Part shown: in pieces, positions 1-9,300 of the stretch
Layout of the letters: every line of letters starts with the position of its first letter
Numbering within the stretch: position 1 is the stretch's first letter
IMG/VR virus record: IMGVR_UViG_3300030103_000415
Span: 1-23,704 of that record
Reading direction: 5' to 3' (one strand)
DNA from: a virus
DNA: 23,704 nt
Notes under the pieces: generated by a model
Seen by the model: only the letters and a program-made list of their open reading frames with translations
Database searches by the model: none
Told to the model about the DNA's origin: nothing
Program-made: the position numbers and the translations under genes

Positions 1-291
1 AAGGCTTGGATAAAATTTACTAACAAAAATAGTAATGTTATTCATGTTTCCTTTAATATTAGTTCATTTGATGATGATGGCACTGGCGATTTTGGCATTA
101 ACTTTACGAACAGTATGTCTAGTGCAGAATACTCTGCACCTTCTTCTGGTGGTGAAGATAACAGAAGCACGATTACTAATTTTGGAACAGTTTCATCTAG
201 TGCAATGGATGGTCAAACAAGACAAACTTCAACAAATAATATTAATGATGCAGAAAGAATTTCCATTGAAATACTTGGAGACCTAGCATGA
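1..291 (+). CDS. Tail/receptor-binding structural protein, C-terminal part (partial)
   Basis: Frame 1 is open from the first base of the window to a TGA at 289-291, giving the last 96 residues of a protein whose start lies outside. The residues run AWIKFTNKNSNVIHVSFNIS, then a DDDGTGDFGINFTN segment and a Ser/Thr/Asn-rich end. This pattern, in which an aromatic beta-strand is followed by a D-x-G-x-G-D-[FY]-x-[VI]-N-F turn, is common at the C-termini of phage tail fibre and tail tip proteins, where it forms a beta-rich tip domain. The TGA overlaps the ATG of the next gene (ATGA), so the two are probably translationally coupled. A different reading frame at 35-286 gives a hydrophobic 83-aa product; I regard that as a shadow. 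The family call is by pattern only. Confidence 0.75.
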   Translation, partial: KAWIKFTNKNSNVIHVSFNISSFDDDGTGDFGINFTNSMSSAEYSAPSSGGEDNRSTITNFGTVSSSAMDGQTRQTSTNNINDAERISIEILGDLA

Positions 292-1307
292 GTAAAGCAG
301 CAGAACTAGCCGCACTGATAGGTTCGCAAACAGCCCTGTCAAACAGGAATCTGATTATTAATGGGGATATGCAGTGTTGGCAAAGGGCAACTTCTGCAAC
401 TGCGGCTGCAAATGGATATAGTACAGTAGATAGATGGTATATGACTGAAAATACTGATGGGGCATATACAACTGAAAGGTCTACAGACCACCCTTTTAGT
501 TCTGGCTATTCTTTAAAATGCCAAGTTACTACTGCTGATACAAGTTTATCTGCTGCACAAAGTGCTTTTTTAGACCATTATATTGAGGCTCAAAATCTTC
601 AGCATTTAAACTACGGAACATCTAACGCAAAGTCTTTGACGCTTTCTTTTTGGGTGAAGTCAAACAAAACAGGCACTTATACAATTTCTTTGTATAAACA
701 AGATAGTACTGCCTACATGTACACAAAAGAATATACAATAAGTAGTGCAAATACTTGGGAAAAGAAAATTATAACAATAAGCCCTACTGCTGGAAGCACC
801 TCTTTTATTACATCTTCTGGTGGTGCAATAGCAAATGACAATGGTTCAGGATTGGGTTTGTCTCATGGGCTTGCTTGGGGGTCTAACTTTACTGGTGGAA
901 CGAGTGATAGCTGGTCATCTACTGTTGCAAATTATTCTACAACCAACCATGTTAACTGGATGGACAGCACAGCAAACAATTTTTATTTGGCTCAAGTTCA
1001 ACTTGAAGTAGGCGAACAGGCTACACCATTTGAGCATCGGTCTATTGGGGATGAGTTGGCTAGGTGCGAAAGATATTACCAATTATCTGGCACAAATGGC
1101 TCAAACTTTTTTGTCAGCACTAATTACAATAGTGGTAATAATTGGGCAACTTGTGAATTTAGAACTGTTATGAGAACAAGCCCTTCAGTAACAGCAACAT
1201 ATAGCAATAGCCCAAGCAATACTCATATTTCCGATAGAGCAGTGTCGTGGCAATGGACTTCTACATCAACATTTGCTGTTAACGTAAAAGCAGACGCGGA
1301 GTTATAA
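288..1307 (+). CDS. Tail fibre-like protein with carbohydrate-binding beta-sandwich
   Basis: This 339-aa protein shows the layout of phage receptor-binding proteins. A short helical N-terminus (about 1-20) leads to NLIINGDMQCWQRATS (about 22-37) and a TVDRWY motif, then a beta-sandwich containing LSFWVKSNKTGTY (about 121-133). The segment FYLAQVQLEVGEQATPFEHR follows, with an ARCERYYQ helix near 258-265 and a Ser/Thr-rich C-terminal domain. The 'N-G-D ... R-W ... FWVKS ... QLE-G ... ATPFE-R ... C-RYY' series recurs in tail fibres of marine and other phages and resembles carbohydrate-binding modules. It probably sits at the tail tip and binds a surface glycan. The start overlaps the upstream stop (ATGA). 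The gene is AT-rich with Ser/Asn/Thr-rich coding, unlike the GC-richer gene at 1629, as expected for exchangeable adhesins. Exact receptor unknown. Confidence 0.82.
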   Translation: MSKAAELAALIGSQTALSNRNLIINGDMQCWQRATSATAAANGYSTVDRWYMTENTDGAYTTERSTDHPFSSGYSLKCQVTTADTSLSAAQSAFLDHYIEAQNLQHLNYGTSNAKSLTLSFWVKSNKTGTYTISLYKQDSTAYMYTKEYTISSANTWEKKIITISPTAGSTSFITSSGGAIANDNGSGLGLSHGLAWGSNFTGGTSDSWSSTVANYSTTNHVNWMDSTANNFYLAQVQLEVGEQATPFEHRSIGDELARCERYYQLSGTNGSNFFVSTNYNSGNNWATCEFRTVMRTSPSVTATYSNSPSNTHISDRAVSWQWTSTSTFAVNVKADAEL

Positions 1308-1478
1308 ATGAACATTACTAGCGCACAATATGGCACTGATGAAGATGGTAATAACAATGTAGTTAATGCCACCATTGACGGCAATGAAATGATTGTTCCA
1401 ATTAACCCAGCCAACCGCCACTACGCAGCAATTCTTGAGTGGGTAGCTGAAGGTAACACCATTCAGGATGCAAAATAA
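1308..1478 (+). CDS. Small conserved phage protein downstream of tail fibre
   Basis: A 56-aa ORF begins directly after the fibre stop (TAA then ATG, no gap). It contains a polar N-terminal half and a VPINPANRHYAAILEWVAEG segment (about 30-49). The 'P-x-[DN]-P-x-N-[RT]-x-Y-x-x-[IL]-x-x-W' pattern is common in short proteins encoded just after tail fibre genes and in the C-terminal parts of fibre-associated proteins. A role in fibre assembly or attachment is possible but not shown. The overlap of the next ORF with its end, and the uninterrupted + strand gene order, support it as a real gene despite its small size. Confidence 0.65.
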   Translation: MNITSAQYGTDEDGNNNVVNATIDGNEMIVPINPANRHYAAILEWVAEGNTIQDAK

Positions 1479-1479
1479 C

Positions 1480-1626
1480 ATGAAGCCAGATGATTTTGCT
1501 ATTGCCATTGGTGGCATCTCTGCACCCATGTGGCTACCCGCACTTAACCAGTGGGTAGCACTTGCTGTAGGTATCTTATCAATTTGTTACTTAGCAATTA
1601 AGATATACAATTCTACAAGGAAGTAG
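1480..1626 (+). CDS. Holin-like small membrane protein
   Basis: A 48-aa protein starts with MKPDDFAIAIGGISAP and has one clear hydrophobic segment, WVALAVGILSICYLAIKIY (about 25-43), ending in a basic tail (NSTRK). The size, the single transmembrane helix, the charged C-terminus and the place between tail fibre and virion genes resemble short phage holins, which form lesions in the inner membrane at lysis. An in-frame ATG at 1468 inside the preceding gene would add four residues (MQNN). Two starts a few codons apart is the layout used by some dual-start holins, but neither start has a strong Shine-Dalgarno site. No endolysin gene lies nearby in the window, so the lysis role is an inference from size and topology. 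Confidence 0.5.
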   Translation: MKPDDFAIAIGGISAPMWLPALNQWVALAVGILSICYLAIKIYNSTRK

Positions 1627-1628
1627 TT

Positions 1629-3164
1629 ATGGCGGTATACACTGGCTCTGACCCGCTACAGCAGAACGACCCAACCCCTCTTATGCCTCGAACTGCTGTC
1701 GCTCCAAACCCCGGAAACATATTTGCATTTAAAGCAGATGGAACACGAGTTGAGGTAGCTAAAAATTATTTTACAGCGCAGACAAACACAGCTAATCAAG
1801 CAAGTAACCAAGGAAGTAACACCGTGGCTAAAACAATAACAACTGACCAGCAGCTAGAAACTGAAGTTGGAACCCTTGCAGGTGCTGGACTTCCTGCTGC
1901 AACAACAACTCAGCAGCAGGTTCAACAGGCGGAGTTGCTGGGAACTCAGTCTGGTCAATTAGGAGTTGCACCTACAACAGCGGTGTCTCAGGCTCCAATG
2001 GTGGGCATAACCACCACTGTTCCCCAAGCTCCTGCAGCACAAGTGGGTCAGATTGCGACCACATCAGAAAACATACCCGAACTTCAGCAGTTAGGTGGCG
2101 CACAAGCCGCACAACTAACCCCTACAGGCCCCTATGTCGACCCGACAAACGTTCAAGGTCAGTTATCCGCAGGGGCTTTAGCTACAGCACAAACTGACAC
2201 CCTTGACCCTCAAGCAACCGTTCAGTACCAGCTTGGGCAACTGATGAGTTCGCTTCAGTCGGGTGGACCAATGCCGCCTTGGGCATCCCCAGCAGTTCGC
2301 AAAGTAAATGCCGTCATGCAGCAGCGCGGCCTTGGCGCATCGTCAATGGCTGCAGCAGCTATCACCACAGCCCTCATGGAGTCGGGGGTTCAGATTGCCG
2401 CACAGGATGCTAACAAGTACGCAGCTATCCAACTAACCAACCTGAACAATAAGCAGCAGACAGCCCTGCGTAATGCCGCAACAGTCGCTGCAATGGACAC
2501 TGCAAACCTAAACAATCGCCTCAAGGCTGAAGTTACTAACGCACAGGCGTTCCTGTCTATCGACCTGAAGAATCTTGACAATCAGCAAAAAAGTGATACA
2601 TTAACATATCAAGGGCTATTGCAGGGTCTATTCAAGGACACAGCCGAAGAGAACGCCCGTCAACAGTTCAACGCTAAGAACGAGTTGCAGGTAGAAGAGT
2701 TCTTTGCTGAACTAGGCGCACAAGTCGAAACAACCAATGCAAACCGCAACTCATCTATGCAACAGTTCAACGTATCTGAGGCAAACTCGATGACACAGTT
2801 TGGGGCTACCCTGCGAGATTCGCGGGACAAGTTCAATTCGCAGATGCAATTCGCAGTCGACCAATCGAACGCCGTCTGGAGACGCGAGGTTAATACATCA
2901 AACACAGCCCTGCAAAATGAAACAAACCGTATCAACGTACAGAACGAGTACAACGCGAATCAGAACGCTTTAAATAACCTGTGGCAAATGTATCGCGACA
3001 ACGCTTCGTGGAACTTTCAGAAGAGTGAGTCAGCCCTCGCTCGTGACCACGACCTTGGCTCATTGGCTATGCAGTATGCAAACTCGGAAGCCTTGTACGA
3101 TAAGAAACAGAAAGATGCTCTTGCAAGGGGTGTAGGCAACTGGTTAGCACGGATATTCTCATAG
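1629..3164 (+). CDS. Long-helical virion protein with 11-residue repeats
   Basis: A 511-aa protein with a good ribosome site (AAGGAAG) just upstream of ATG. Residues 1-210 are low complexity, rich in Gln, Ala, Thr and Pro, and probably extended. Residues 215-260 hold a PPWASPAVRKVNAVMQQRGL segment followed by an Ala-rich helix. From residue 271 to about 490 the chain has an 11-residue period: positions 271, 282, 293, 304, 315, 348, 370, 381, 403, 414, 425, 436 and 458 are all Asn, and other block starts are mostly small or polar. Such hendecads are typical of long, slightly right-handed coiled coils. The last 20 residues are basic and amphipathic. Marine podoviruses carry similar 'MQQRGLGASSMAAAAI' proteins among virion genes. 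A fibrous tail, needle or core protein is plausible; the exact role is unknown. Confidence 0.75.
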   Translation: MAVYTGSDPLQQNDPTPLMPRTAVAPNPGNIFAFKADGTRVEVAKNYFTAQTNTANQASNQGSNTVAKTITTDQQLETEVGTLAGAGLPAATTTQQQVQQAELLGTQSGQLGVAPTTAVSQAPMVGITTTVPQAPAAQVGQIATTSENIPELQQLGGAQAAQLTPTGPYVDPTNVQGQLSAGALATAQTDTLDPQATVQYQLGQLMSSLQSGGPMPPWASPAVRKVNAVMQQRGLGASSMAAAAITTALMESGVQIAAQDANKYAAIQLTNLNNKQQTALRNAATVAAMDTANLNNRLKAEVTNAQAFLSIDLKNLDNQQKSDTLTYQGLLQGLFKDTAEENARQQFNAKNELQVEEFFAELGAQVETTNANRNSSMQQFNVSEANSMTQFGATLRDSRDKFNSQMQFAVDQSNAVWRREVNTSNTALQNETNRINVQNEYNANQNALNNLWQMYRDNASWNFQKSESALARDHDLGSLAMQYANSEALYDKKQKDALARGVGNWLARIFS

Positions 3165-3173
3165 GAAAAGTAG

Positions 3174-3668
3174 ATGTTTGATTTTTCTAAAGCATTAAAA
3201 ACAGCGTTTGATTTTGGTAAGGACTATCTTTTAGGTGAAGTTATCGAAAGTGGAGTTTACGATACAGGCACGGGAAAATATATAGATACTTCGAGCAGAG
3301 GTGGTGGTTTTCTCGACACAGCTTTGGGATTAGTATCGACAGGTGCAAAGGCATACAGAGCCATGCAAGATGACCCAGATGGCAACGTCTTCGAAACCCC
3401 AGAGTTTCGCGGACCAGAAATTAGACGTGTTGGAACTGGTGGTGGTCGTGCGGGTCGTGGCGGTCTTACCGGACAAACTGGTTGGAGACCAACCAATCAG
3501 ATGTATCGTGATGCTATCATCCGCCGCATGAAGCAGGTAAACTTTGAAAGTAACTTACAGCGTATGACCGACTCAACAACAGTTCGCCCAACCACACGAC
3601 GCAGAGCCGCAGAAAAACCCGGCACAACAACCATCACACGCACAACAAAAGCTAAAGTTATCACGTAG
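3174..3668 (+). CDS. Small virion-associated protein, Gly/Arg-rich
   Basis: A 164-aa protein whose ATG follows an AGGAAAAG ribosome site. The N-terminus (MFDFSKALKTAFDFGKDYLL) is amphipathic helical. Residues 35-60 are Gly/Ser-rich, and residues 82-100 are Gly/Arg-rich (RRVGTGGGRAGRGGLTG). The C-terminal 45 residues are strongly basic and Thr-rich, with a TTRRRAAEKPGTTTITRTTK stretch. Such a basic tail could contact DNA or the acidic interior of the capsid. It lies among late genes, 9 bases after the coiled-coil virion protein and 9 bases before the next gene. I do not recognise a named family; assignment as a virion component rests on its position. Confidence 0.65.
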   Translation: MFDFSKALKTAFDFGKDYLLGEVIESGVYDTGTGKYIDTSSRGGGFLDTALGLVSTGAKAYRAMQDDPDGNVFETPEFRGPEIRRVGTGGGRAGRGGLTGQTGWRPTNQMYRDAIIRRMKQVNFESNLQRMTDSTTVRPTTRRRAAEKPGTTTITRTTKAKVIT

Positions 3669-3677
3669 GAGACTGAC

Positions 3678-4193
3678 GTGGCAGAAGAATACTTTGACGA
3701 TTTTAACGTTGCACCACCCGGTCACTCTTTGACTGAGGACAACAGCAAGTGGCCTTGGGGTCGTCCGCCTGAGATGGTAGACCCAGACGAGGCTTTGGAT
3801 GCGACTATCGAACAACTGATGGACCCAAAGAAGAAGCAGGAGATGTTTAAGCTGCTGATGGTGGGTGTGTCTGTTGAAACTATGGTTGAGGGCATGATAT
3901 TCACTGCATTTCGTGACGGCAAGTACACCCCAGATGTAGGCTTGCTCCTCAAGGCTCCGCTTGGTATAATGATAGCGGATATGGCTGAAGAAGCGAATAT
4001 ACCGTATCGCCTGTTCGAGAACGACAACGAACTTGATAAGGACGAGATGAATGACGAAACTTTTGTTCGCATGATGAAAGATAACAACCCACAGATGTTC
4101 GAATACGTTCGCGAAAACCTAAATGCTGCCCTTCGTGCTGGCAATCGTCCTATGGAGTCTAACTTTATGAACATGAAGCGGGGAGAAGACTGA
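3678..4193 (+). CDS. Acidic virion-associated protein, unknown function
   Basis: A 171-aa protein starting with GTG at 3678, preceded by GTAGGAGACTGAC, a strong and well-spaced ribosome site that decides the start. The N-terminus is acidic (MAEEYFDDFNVAPPG), followed by a helical core with LLMVGVSVETMVEGMIFTAF (about 60-79) and KAPLGIMIADMAEEANIPYR (about 92-111). The acidic linker is NDNELDKDEMNDE. Proteins with this 'VETMVEGMIF ... G.Y.PDVGLLLKAPL' pattern occur next to the large internal proteins in marine podoviruses, but no function is known to me. Its TGA overlaps the ATG of the 702-aa gene (TGATG), implying coupled translation and perhaps a shared assembly. Confidence 0.68.
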   Translation: MAEEYFDDFNVAPPGHSLTEDNSKWPWGRPPEMVDPDEALDATIEQLMDPKKKQEMFKLLMVGVSVETMVEGMIFTAFRDGKYTPDVGLLLKAPLGIMIADMAEEANIPYRLFENDNELDKDEMNDETFVRMMKDNNPQMFEYVRENLNAALRAGNRPMESNFMNMKRGED

Positions 4194-6301
4194 TGGGTAT
4201 TTTTGCATCCTTTGCTACAGGTTTCCTAGAGGGTTCTGTTCAGGTTCAAAAAGAAAAGGCTGCTGCGGAATTAGAACAGCAAAAGACAGATAATGAACGG
4301 CGAGACAAGCTGGGTACGATTGTATTTGACCTGATTAAAGACGGTAAACTTACAGGGGACCAAGGGTCAGAGTTGCTGGGAAGAAGCGACCTGACACGAG
4401 CAGATATTGCTGGCATGGTTAATATGGTAGAAGATGTTGGTAACTCACATCTGTTGGGTGGGTTTAAATTAAAAAACAACTTTGATGACATAAACAACCC
4501 AGACCAAAAAGCAGAAAACTACCTTACTACTTGGAACACACAGTTCGCAACTCCAGAAACTCGTTCTTCTGCCATACAGTTCTATAAAGAAAAAGGTGAT
4601 GCTAAAGCTGCATTAGCGCAGATTGACTCTTTTGAAAAAAACTTTCTTCTTGCAAATTATGCACCCCCGCAAGGTGGTAAATCAGTTAAGGTGAGTTTAG
4701 AAAAAGGATTTCCTGAACTGTATGCTTTTAAACAAGACCTTACAAAGTTTATAGGGGGTCAGTTTAGAGACGACGTAGATAATATGTTAGACCTACACAC
4801 AACAAATAACGATATAGGTCAACACGAAACTTTAGTTATGTTGCCTAATCAAGATAATAACTTCATACTCCCAACTCAATCGGAGCAAGCAGAGCAGTTG
4901 GATAATCTCGCTAATGTTATACTTCCTAAGGGTGGAAGTCGACATCATTTAATGTCACGAATGGGTGAGTTTAGTTATAATGAAAATCCTAATCTTCAAG
5001 CGCAAGGAATGATACACTCAGCAGCGTTGTTACAATTAGGTATTCAAGACTTCAAAAAAAGCCCAGATGCGAGAGCAGCAGTATCAGATTATCTAATAAA
5101 CACTGTTGCACAAGGTGACCCAGATGCAAATGTAGATAAGCTAATAGCAGCAATCTACCCCATATATCAGAAAAATTTCCAAGTGGATGCTATGGATGAC
5201 CTACTAGGAAGTACGCAGACACCGATGGAATATTTGGGTACTAAAAGATATAATGATACCAGAGGTACATACGAAGCTGCTGATAATGTAGATAAATTAG
5301 GTGAACGGCTTTTTAAACTTAGGTCTGAAGGTAAAACTTCTGGAATTTGGAGAGCAGTTACTGAGGGTATAGTAGGCTTGACTTCTAGCACAGGGCAGCT
5401 ATCTCAATTTTCGCAATCCGTCATAGGCATGGGTTCTGGAGTTACAGACGCAAATGACGCAAGAAATATTGTTTCTATAGACGGAAAAAATTACACTCAA
5501 ACAACCGCCGAAAGTATTGCAGCCATTGCAACAAAATATGGCTATAGTGCCTCTGAACGTATTGGTGAGATGCAAGCTCTAGAATTTAACCTAGCTGTTC
5601 AAATTGCCCGTGCTGCTGACCCTAGCGGTCGTCTGTCTAACCAAGATTTCGAAAATGCCTTGAAGCAAGTAGGTAGAGCAGGTGCGTTTGCTAGTTTAGA
5701 AACAGACCTCAGTGCGTTAAAAACTACAATAGAGGTCAATAGAGATAAGAAGAAAAAGCTCCAGAGGGTATATGACCTGACAAACAAAAACGTCGTGGAA
5801 AGAGAAGACAAGATTGCTCTAGAAATACACGAGACAATAATTAAAGATGTAATAAAGTTAAACAAACAAAACTCTGTAGCAACAACACCGGAAGTTGAAA
5901 TTGCCAAACCCCCTGTAGATGTAAACGCAGTTACAGGTGGCACAAATGTTACCGCAGACTATGACCTACCTCAAGGCACTGAATATTTTGTAACCGACGA
6001 GGGTGGTTTCTTAGTTACAGATGGCGAGGCTGTTGCGGTTACAGATGAAAACAGACCCATTTATAAAGAGACACCTAAAGATAATGCTGCAGCAGCATCT
6101 CCTGTCGTTGCTCAACCTAAACAAGATGTTACCCCACAAGTCCCTGCTCAACCAGTTCAAAGCGGTGTGATAGACCCTAAAATGTTTGCTGGGAAGATGC
6201 AGACTCCTGTTGCAAATGGTCTTGTTAAATTTGAGGGTGACGATATACTGTATAAACCCGTGTTAACTGAAGGTGTAATAACCGGATATGAGGCTCAATA
6301 A
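4193..6301 (+). CDS. Internal virion-type protein (702 aa)
   Basis: A 702-aa protein starting MGIFASFATGFLEGSVQVQK, with a long charged helix after it (about 15-45). The middle is mainly helical. Around 440-510 it has an 'IAAIATKYGYSASERIG ... LEFNLAVQIARAADPSGRLS' segment, which recurs in large internal or ejection proteins of marine phages. A basic coiled coil (about 510-555) leads to a Pro/Val/Thr-rich C-terminal 120 residues that look flexible. I see no peptidase, lysozyme or other catalytic motif. Its ATG overlaps the upstream stop (TGATG) and its TAA overlaps the start of the 1608-aa gene (TAATG), so the two large proteins are probably made in fixed proportion. By position and size it resembles the gp15-type internal core proteins of T7-like phages, which are ejected with the DNA; this is inference, not sequence homology I can show. 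Confidence 0.68.
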   Translation: MGIFASFATGFLEGSVQVQKEKAAAELEQQKTDNERRDKLGTIVFDLIKDGKLTGDQGSELLGRSDLTRADIAGMVNMVEDVGNSHLLGGFKLKNNFDDINNPDQKAENYLTTWNTQFATPETRSSAIQFYKEKGDAKAALAQIDSFEKNFLLANYAPPQGGKSVKVSLEKGFPELYAFKQDLTKFIGGQFRDDVDNMLDLHTTNNDIGQHETLVMLPNQDNNFILPTQSEQAEQLDNLANVILPKGGSRHHLMSRMGEFSYNENPNLQAQGMIHSAALLQLGIQDFKKSPDARAAVSDYLINTVAQGDPDANVDKLIAAIYPIYQKNFQVDAMDDLLGSTQTPMEYLGTKRYNDTRGTYEAADNVDKLGERLFKLRSEGKTSGIWRAVTEGIVGLTSSTGQLSQFSQSVIGMGSGVTDANDARNIVSIDGKNYTQTTAESIAAIATKYGYSASERIGEMQALEFNLAVQIARAADPSGRLSNQDFENALKQVGRAGAFASLETDLSALKTTIEVNRDKKKKLQRVYDLTNKNVVEREDKIALEIHETIIKDVIKLNKQNSVATTPEVEIAKPPVDVNAVTGGTNVTADYDLPQGTEYFVTDEGGFLVTDGEAVAVTDENRPIYKETPKDNAAAASPVVAQPKQDVTPQVPAQPVQSGVIDPKMFAGKMQTPVANGLVKFEGDDILYKPVLTEGVITGYEAQ

Positions 6302-9300
6302 TGGTTGACATTTCTCAAATACCACAGAGAAAAGACACAGCACGATTACCTACAGCGTTTGAACAGCCAATCAGAGGTCTAGGTGGCATGGGTCCTGTAT
6401 TGGTTGACTTGCCTACTCTTGCAGAAAAAGACATTGCAGTACAAACAGGCGCACAAACACAGGACACTCGTAGTTCATTCGAAGATTTAATATCGTCCAC
6501 TACCGCCGAAGAGATAACCTCCAAGGGGGTTACCATGCTGGGCAACACGCCTATTAGCCCCATCATTCTTCAGAAAGCGAGAGAAGACAAAGCTTTCAAA
6601 GCAAAGCTGTACGAAAGTTATGTAAGGTCTGACGCGGTTCCTACCATAGAAGAAGATAGACTTGCTGTTCCCTTCTCCTCTCCTGACTTAACTAAAATAC
6701 GTAGACCTGCCGAAATACAATCGCAACCACAGTGGGTTCAAGATACTTTTGACAGGGCTGTAACTAGAAGTCAAAACATAGCAAAGATATTTCAACAAGA
6801 TTCTCCTATTCCGTTGGCAGGGCAGAAGATTATCTTAGACGACTTTAAAACAGGCAGTTTAGGAGAAGAGGTAGCTCGTTCACTAAAATCTATACCCGGA
6901 GATTTTGCAAGGCTTCCTACTTTAGCTGTTGCAGCGGGGGGTGCTGCAGCAGGACTATACAACGCTAAGATGAACGACAATCCAGACACGGGTTTTAAAG
7001 AAGATTTTACAGAAACATTCGAGGGCGTTATGACATCCTACGGTTCTTTCGATACCGTACAGGCGTATGAAGAAGCCTTGCAAAACAGTGTTATACTACG
7101 TAACTCTGAAAAACGTGTACAGGAATGGTATAAAGATAGCTTTATCAAGAGGTTTGGGCAAGATGCTTGGACGGTTGCACATCAACGTCCTTCCTATAAG
7201 ATAGAAGAAGACGAAAAGGGCAATAAATCTGTAGAGCCTATTTTAAATGCAGATGGTAAGCACGTTATGGAAGATGTAGGGTTGCCTCCTGAAATTGCAT
7301 CTAGTCTTGTTGAGATGGCATATAACGAACTTACTGGCACACAAAAGGCCGTATCAATATTTGCTACACAAGCACCTTTTACTTTGGGATTAACTATGCG
7401 TAGTATTTCTAAAGGACAGAAATATATAGATAAGGTTACAGAAGCACGTAAACAAAAGCCCGGAACATATGGTTCAGATATGTCCGACTATGATGTTTTT
7501 GTAGCTTTGTCAAAAAAAGAAGGCAACATAATTACCCGAACTTTTCAAAAGGGGTGGGCAGCAGCTACTCTTGGTAAGATTGCCAGAGCAGGTAAAAAAG
7601 AATCGATGACTCGTGCTGCTCGTGTTAATGACCATCTAAAAGTTTTAGATGAGTATACAACAAATATTAACAGATTAAAAAACGATATTGAAGTAGCAGG
7701 TCCGTGGTCCAAATTAAATACTGCACGAAAACTAGAAGATGCTAATAAAGAGTTGCAAACCTTAGAGAAGGGTTTGAAAAGCTACACTAGGGGCAAGGGT
7801 AGAGGTTACTTTGATAATCCTTATACTAGGGGTTTGATTGCTGATGATGTAGTTATATCTACGGCTATAGGCTATGCACCTACCATTCTTGATTGGTCTG
7901 GTATAGGTTTAGATGAGGGTACAGCAGAAGTTTTAACAGGAATAGTTACTCCTCTGGTAACTCCTGCAATGTTACCCGCAGGTAGAGGACTCCTATCTGT
8001 AGGCGTATCTGTAACTAATAAGTTTACAGACGGAACAATAAAAGACATAGCTCTAACTTTTGAAAACGCAAACTATCTGCCGTTTATAACAGAGGGTATG
8101 CTCGTCAGAGGTGATGAGGGTGCTATGCGTAGAGCGATGGCAGATGCTGGCGAAGAAGTAACAGACGAACAAATACAGTCGTTTACAACAATGGCTGGTA
8201 TCTTTAAAACTATGAAACCAGAAGCACGTATTAGAAGTTATAATGCTTTGCGTCAATACAACGACTTAATGTCTCGAACTCAAAAACGCATGGAAGAGTT
8301 GTATCTCACTGATGCTAGCGGTATGCCTATAACAGATGAGAAAGCCATACAGGAATCCTACACTGAAATAGCAGCTAACATGCGTACCTTACATTTAAGT
8401 CTGGCAAAGGCAACAGGACTCGCTCCATTGATATCTGTCCAGTACATAAAGGGAAATCAACTAAAGCCAAGTGATTTAACCAAGCCCGGAACTATGGACG
8501 ACATTTTATCTGCACTTGCTAGAGAAGAAGACAACTACAGAGGCATGGATACTCTCCTCAAAACGATGCAAGGAAGATTTGCAAAGAAAGGCATAGAATT
8601 AGACAGCAACGAACCTCTGCAAGCTATGATGGCTCAGATAGAACAGGTTGTCGTAGATGGTAGAGTTGGTGTTAACGTTAAGAAACAAGAGATGCAAAAA
8701 CTGCTAAATCAGTTTTACAACAGCACTGAAACTATAGATGAAGACACAGTTAAAAGAATAGTAGACCTAGAGATTGCTTTAGAGGATTCTGCTATAAGAG
8801 ATACTATTGACAGAAGTAAGAAAGCTGCAGAGGTTTCCTTAAAACTAACAGAAGCAGCCCGTGTACAAGGACGCACTCTCCTTGCTGCTGCTGAAACAAT
8901 GGACGAAAAAGGCGTGTTGAAAAGCATCCGCCCTATTGCTGATAAGTTGTTTGATATAGAACACGGACGTAGGAGAGCGTTAGGTTCTGTAGGCTATAGA
9001 AAAGCGAACAGATATGTACCGGAGGGTTCTGACCAACCTGTTTCTGTAGACATGACTAATGTTGTACGAGAGCTTACCAACTTATCCGATGATTTGCGCG
9101 GGAAGCCCTTGAGCTTTATGTTTAGTGGAGGTCGTCAATTCTTTGGTCGTGCAGGCGGTGACGCATTAGAAAAGACATTTGAAAACATGGCTAGGAAGGG
9201 TCTACAGGAAACTTTTCAAGCAACGGCAGAAGCCACAGGGACCACCGGAGAACAAGCTGCTCAACTCATGTTAAGTGCAGCGTTAGAAAATGGTGACATA

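Noticed and set aside
35-286. 83-aa hydrophobic product at the left end
   Set aside because: The overlapping frame 1 gives a convincing tail-protein C-terminus that ends in an ATGA overlap; the Leu-rich frame is its shadow.
3722-4174. 150-aa open frame on the minus strand
   Set aside because: It is antisense to the 171-aa virion-type gene, has low-complexity Ser/Ile-rich residues, no ribosome site and no neighbour on that strand; a shadow frame.
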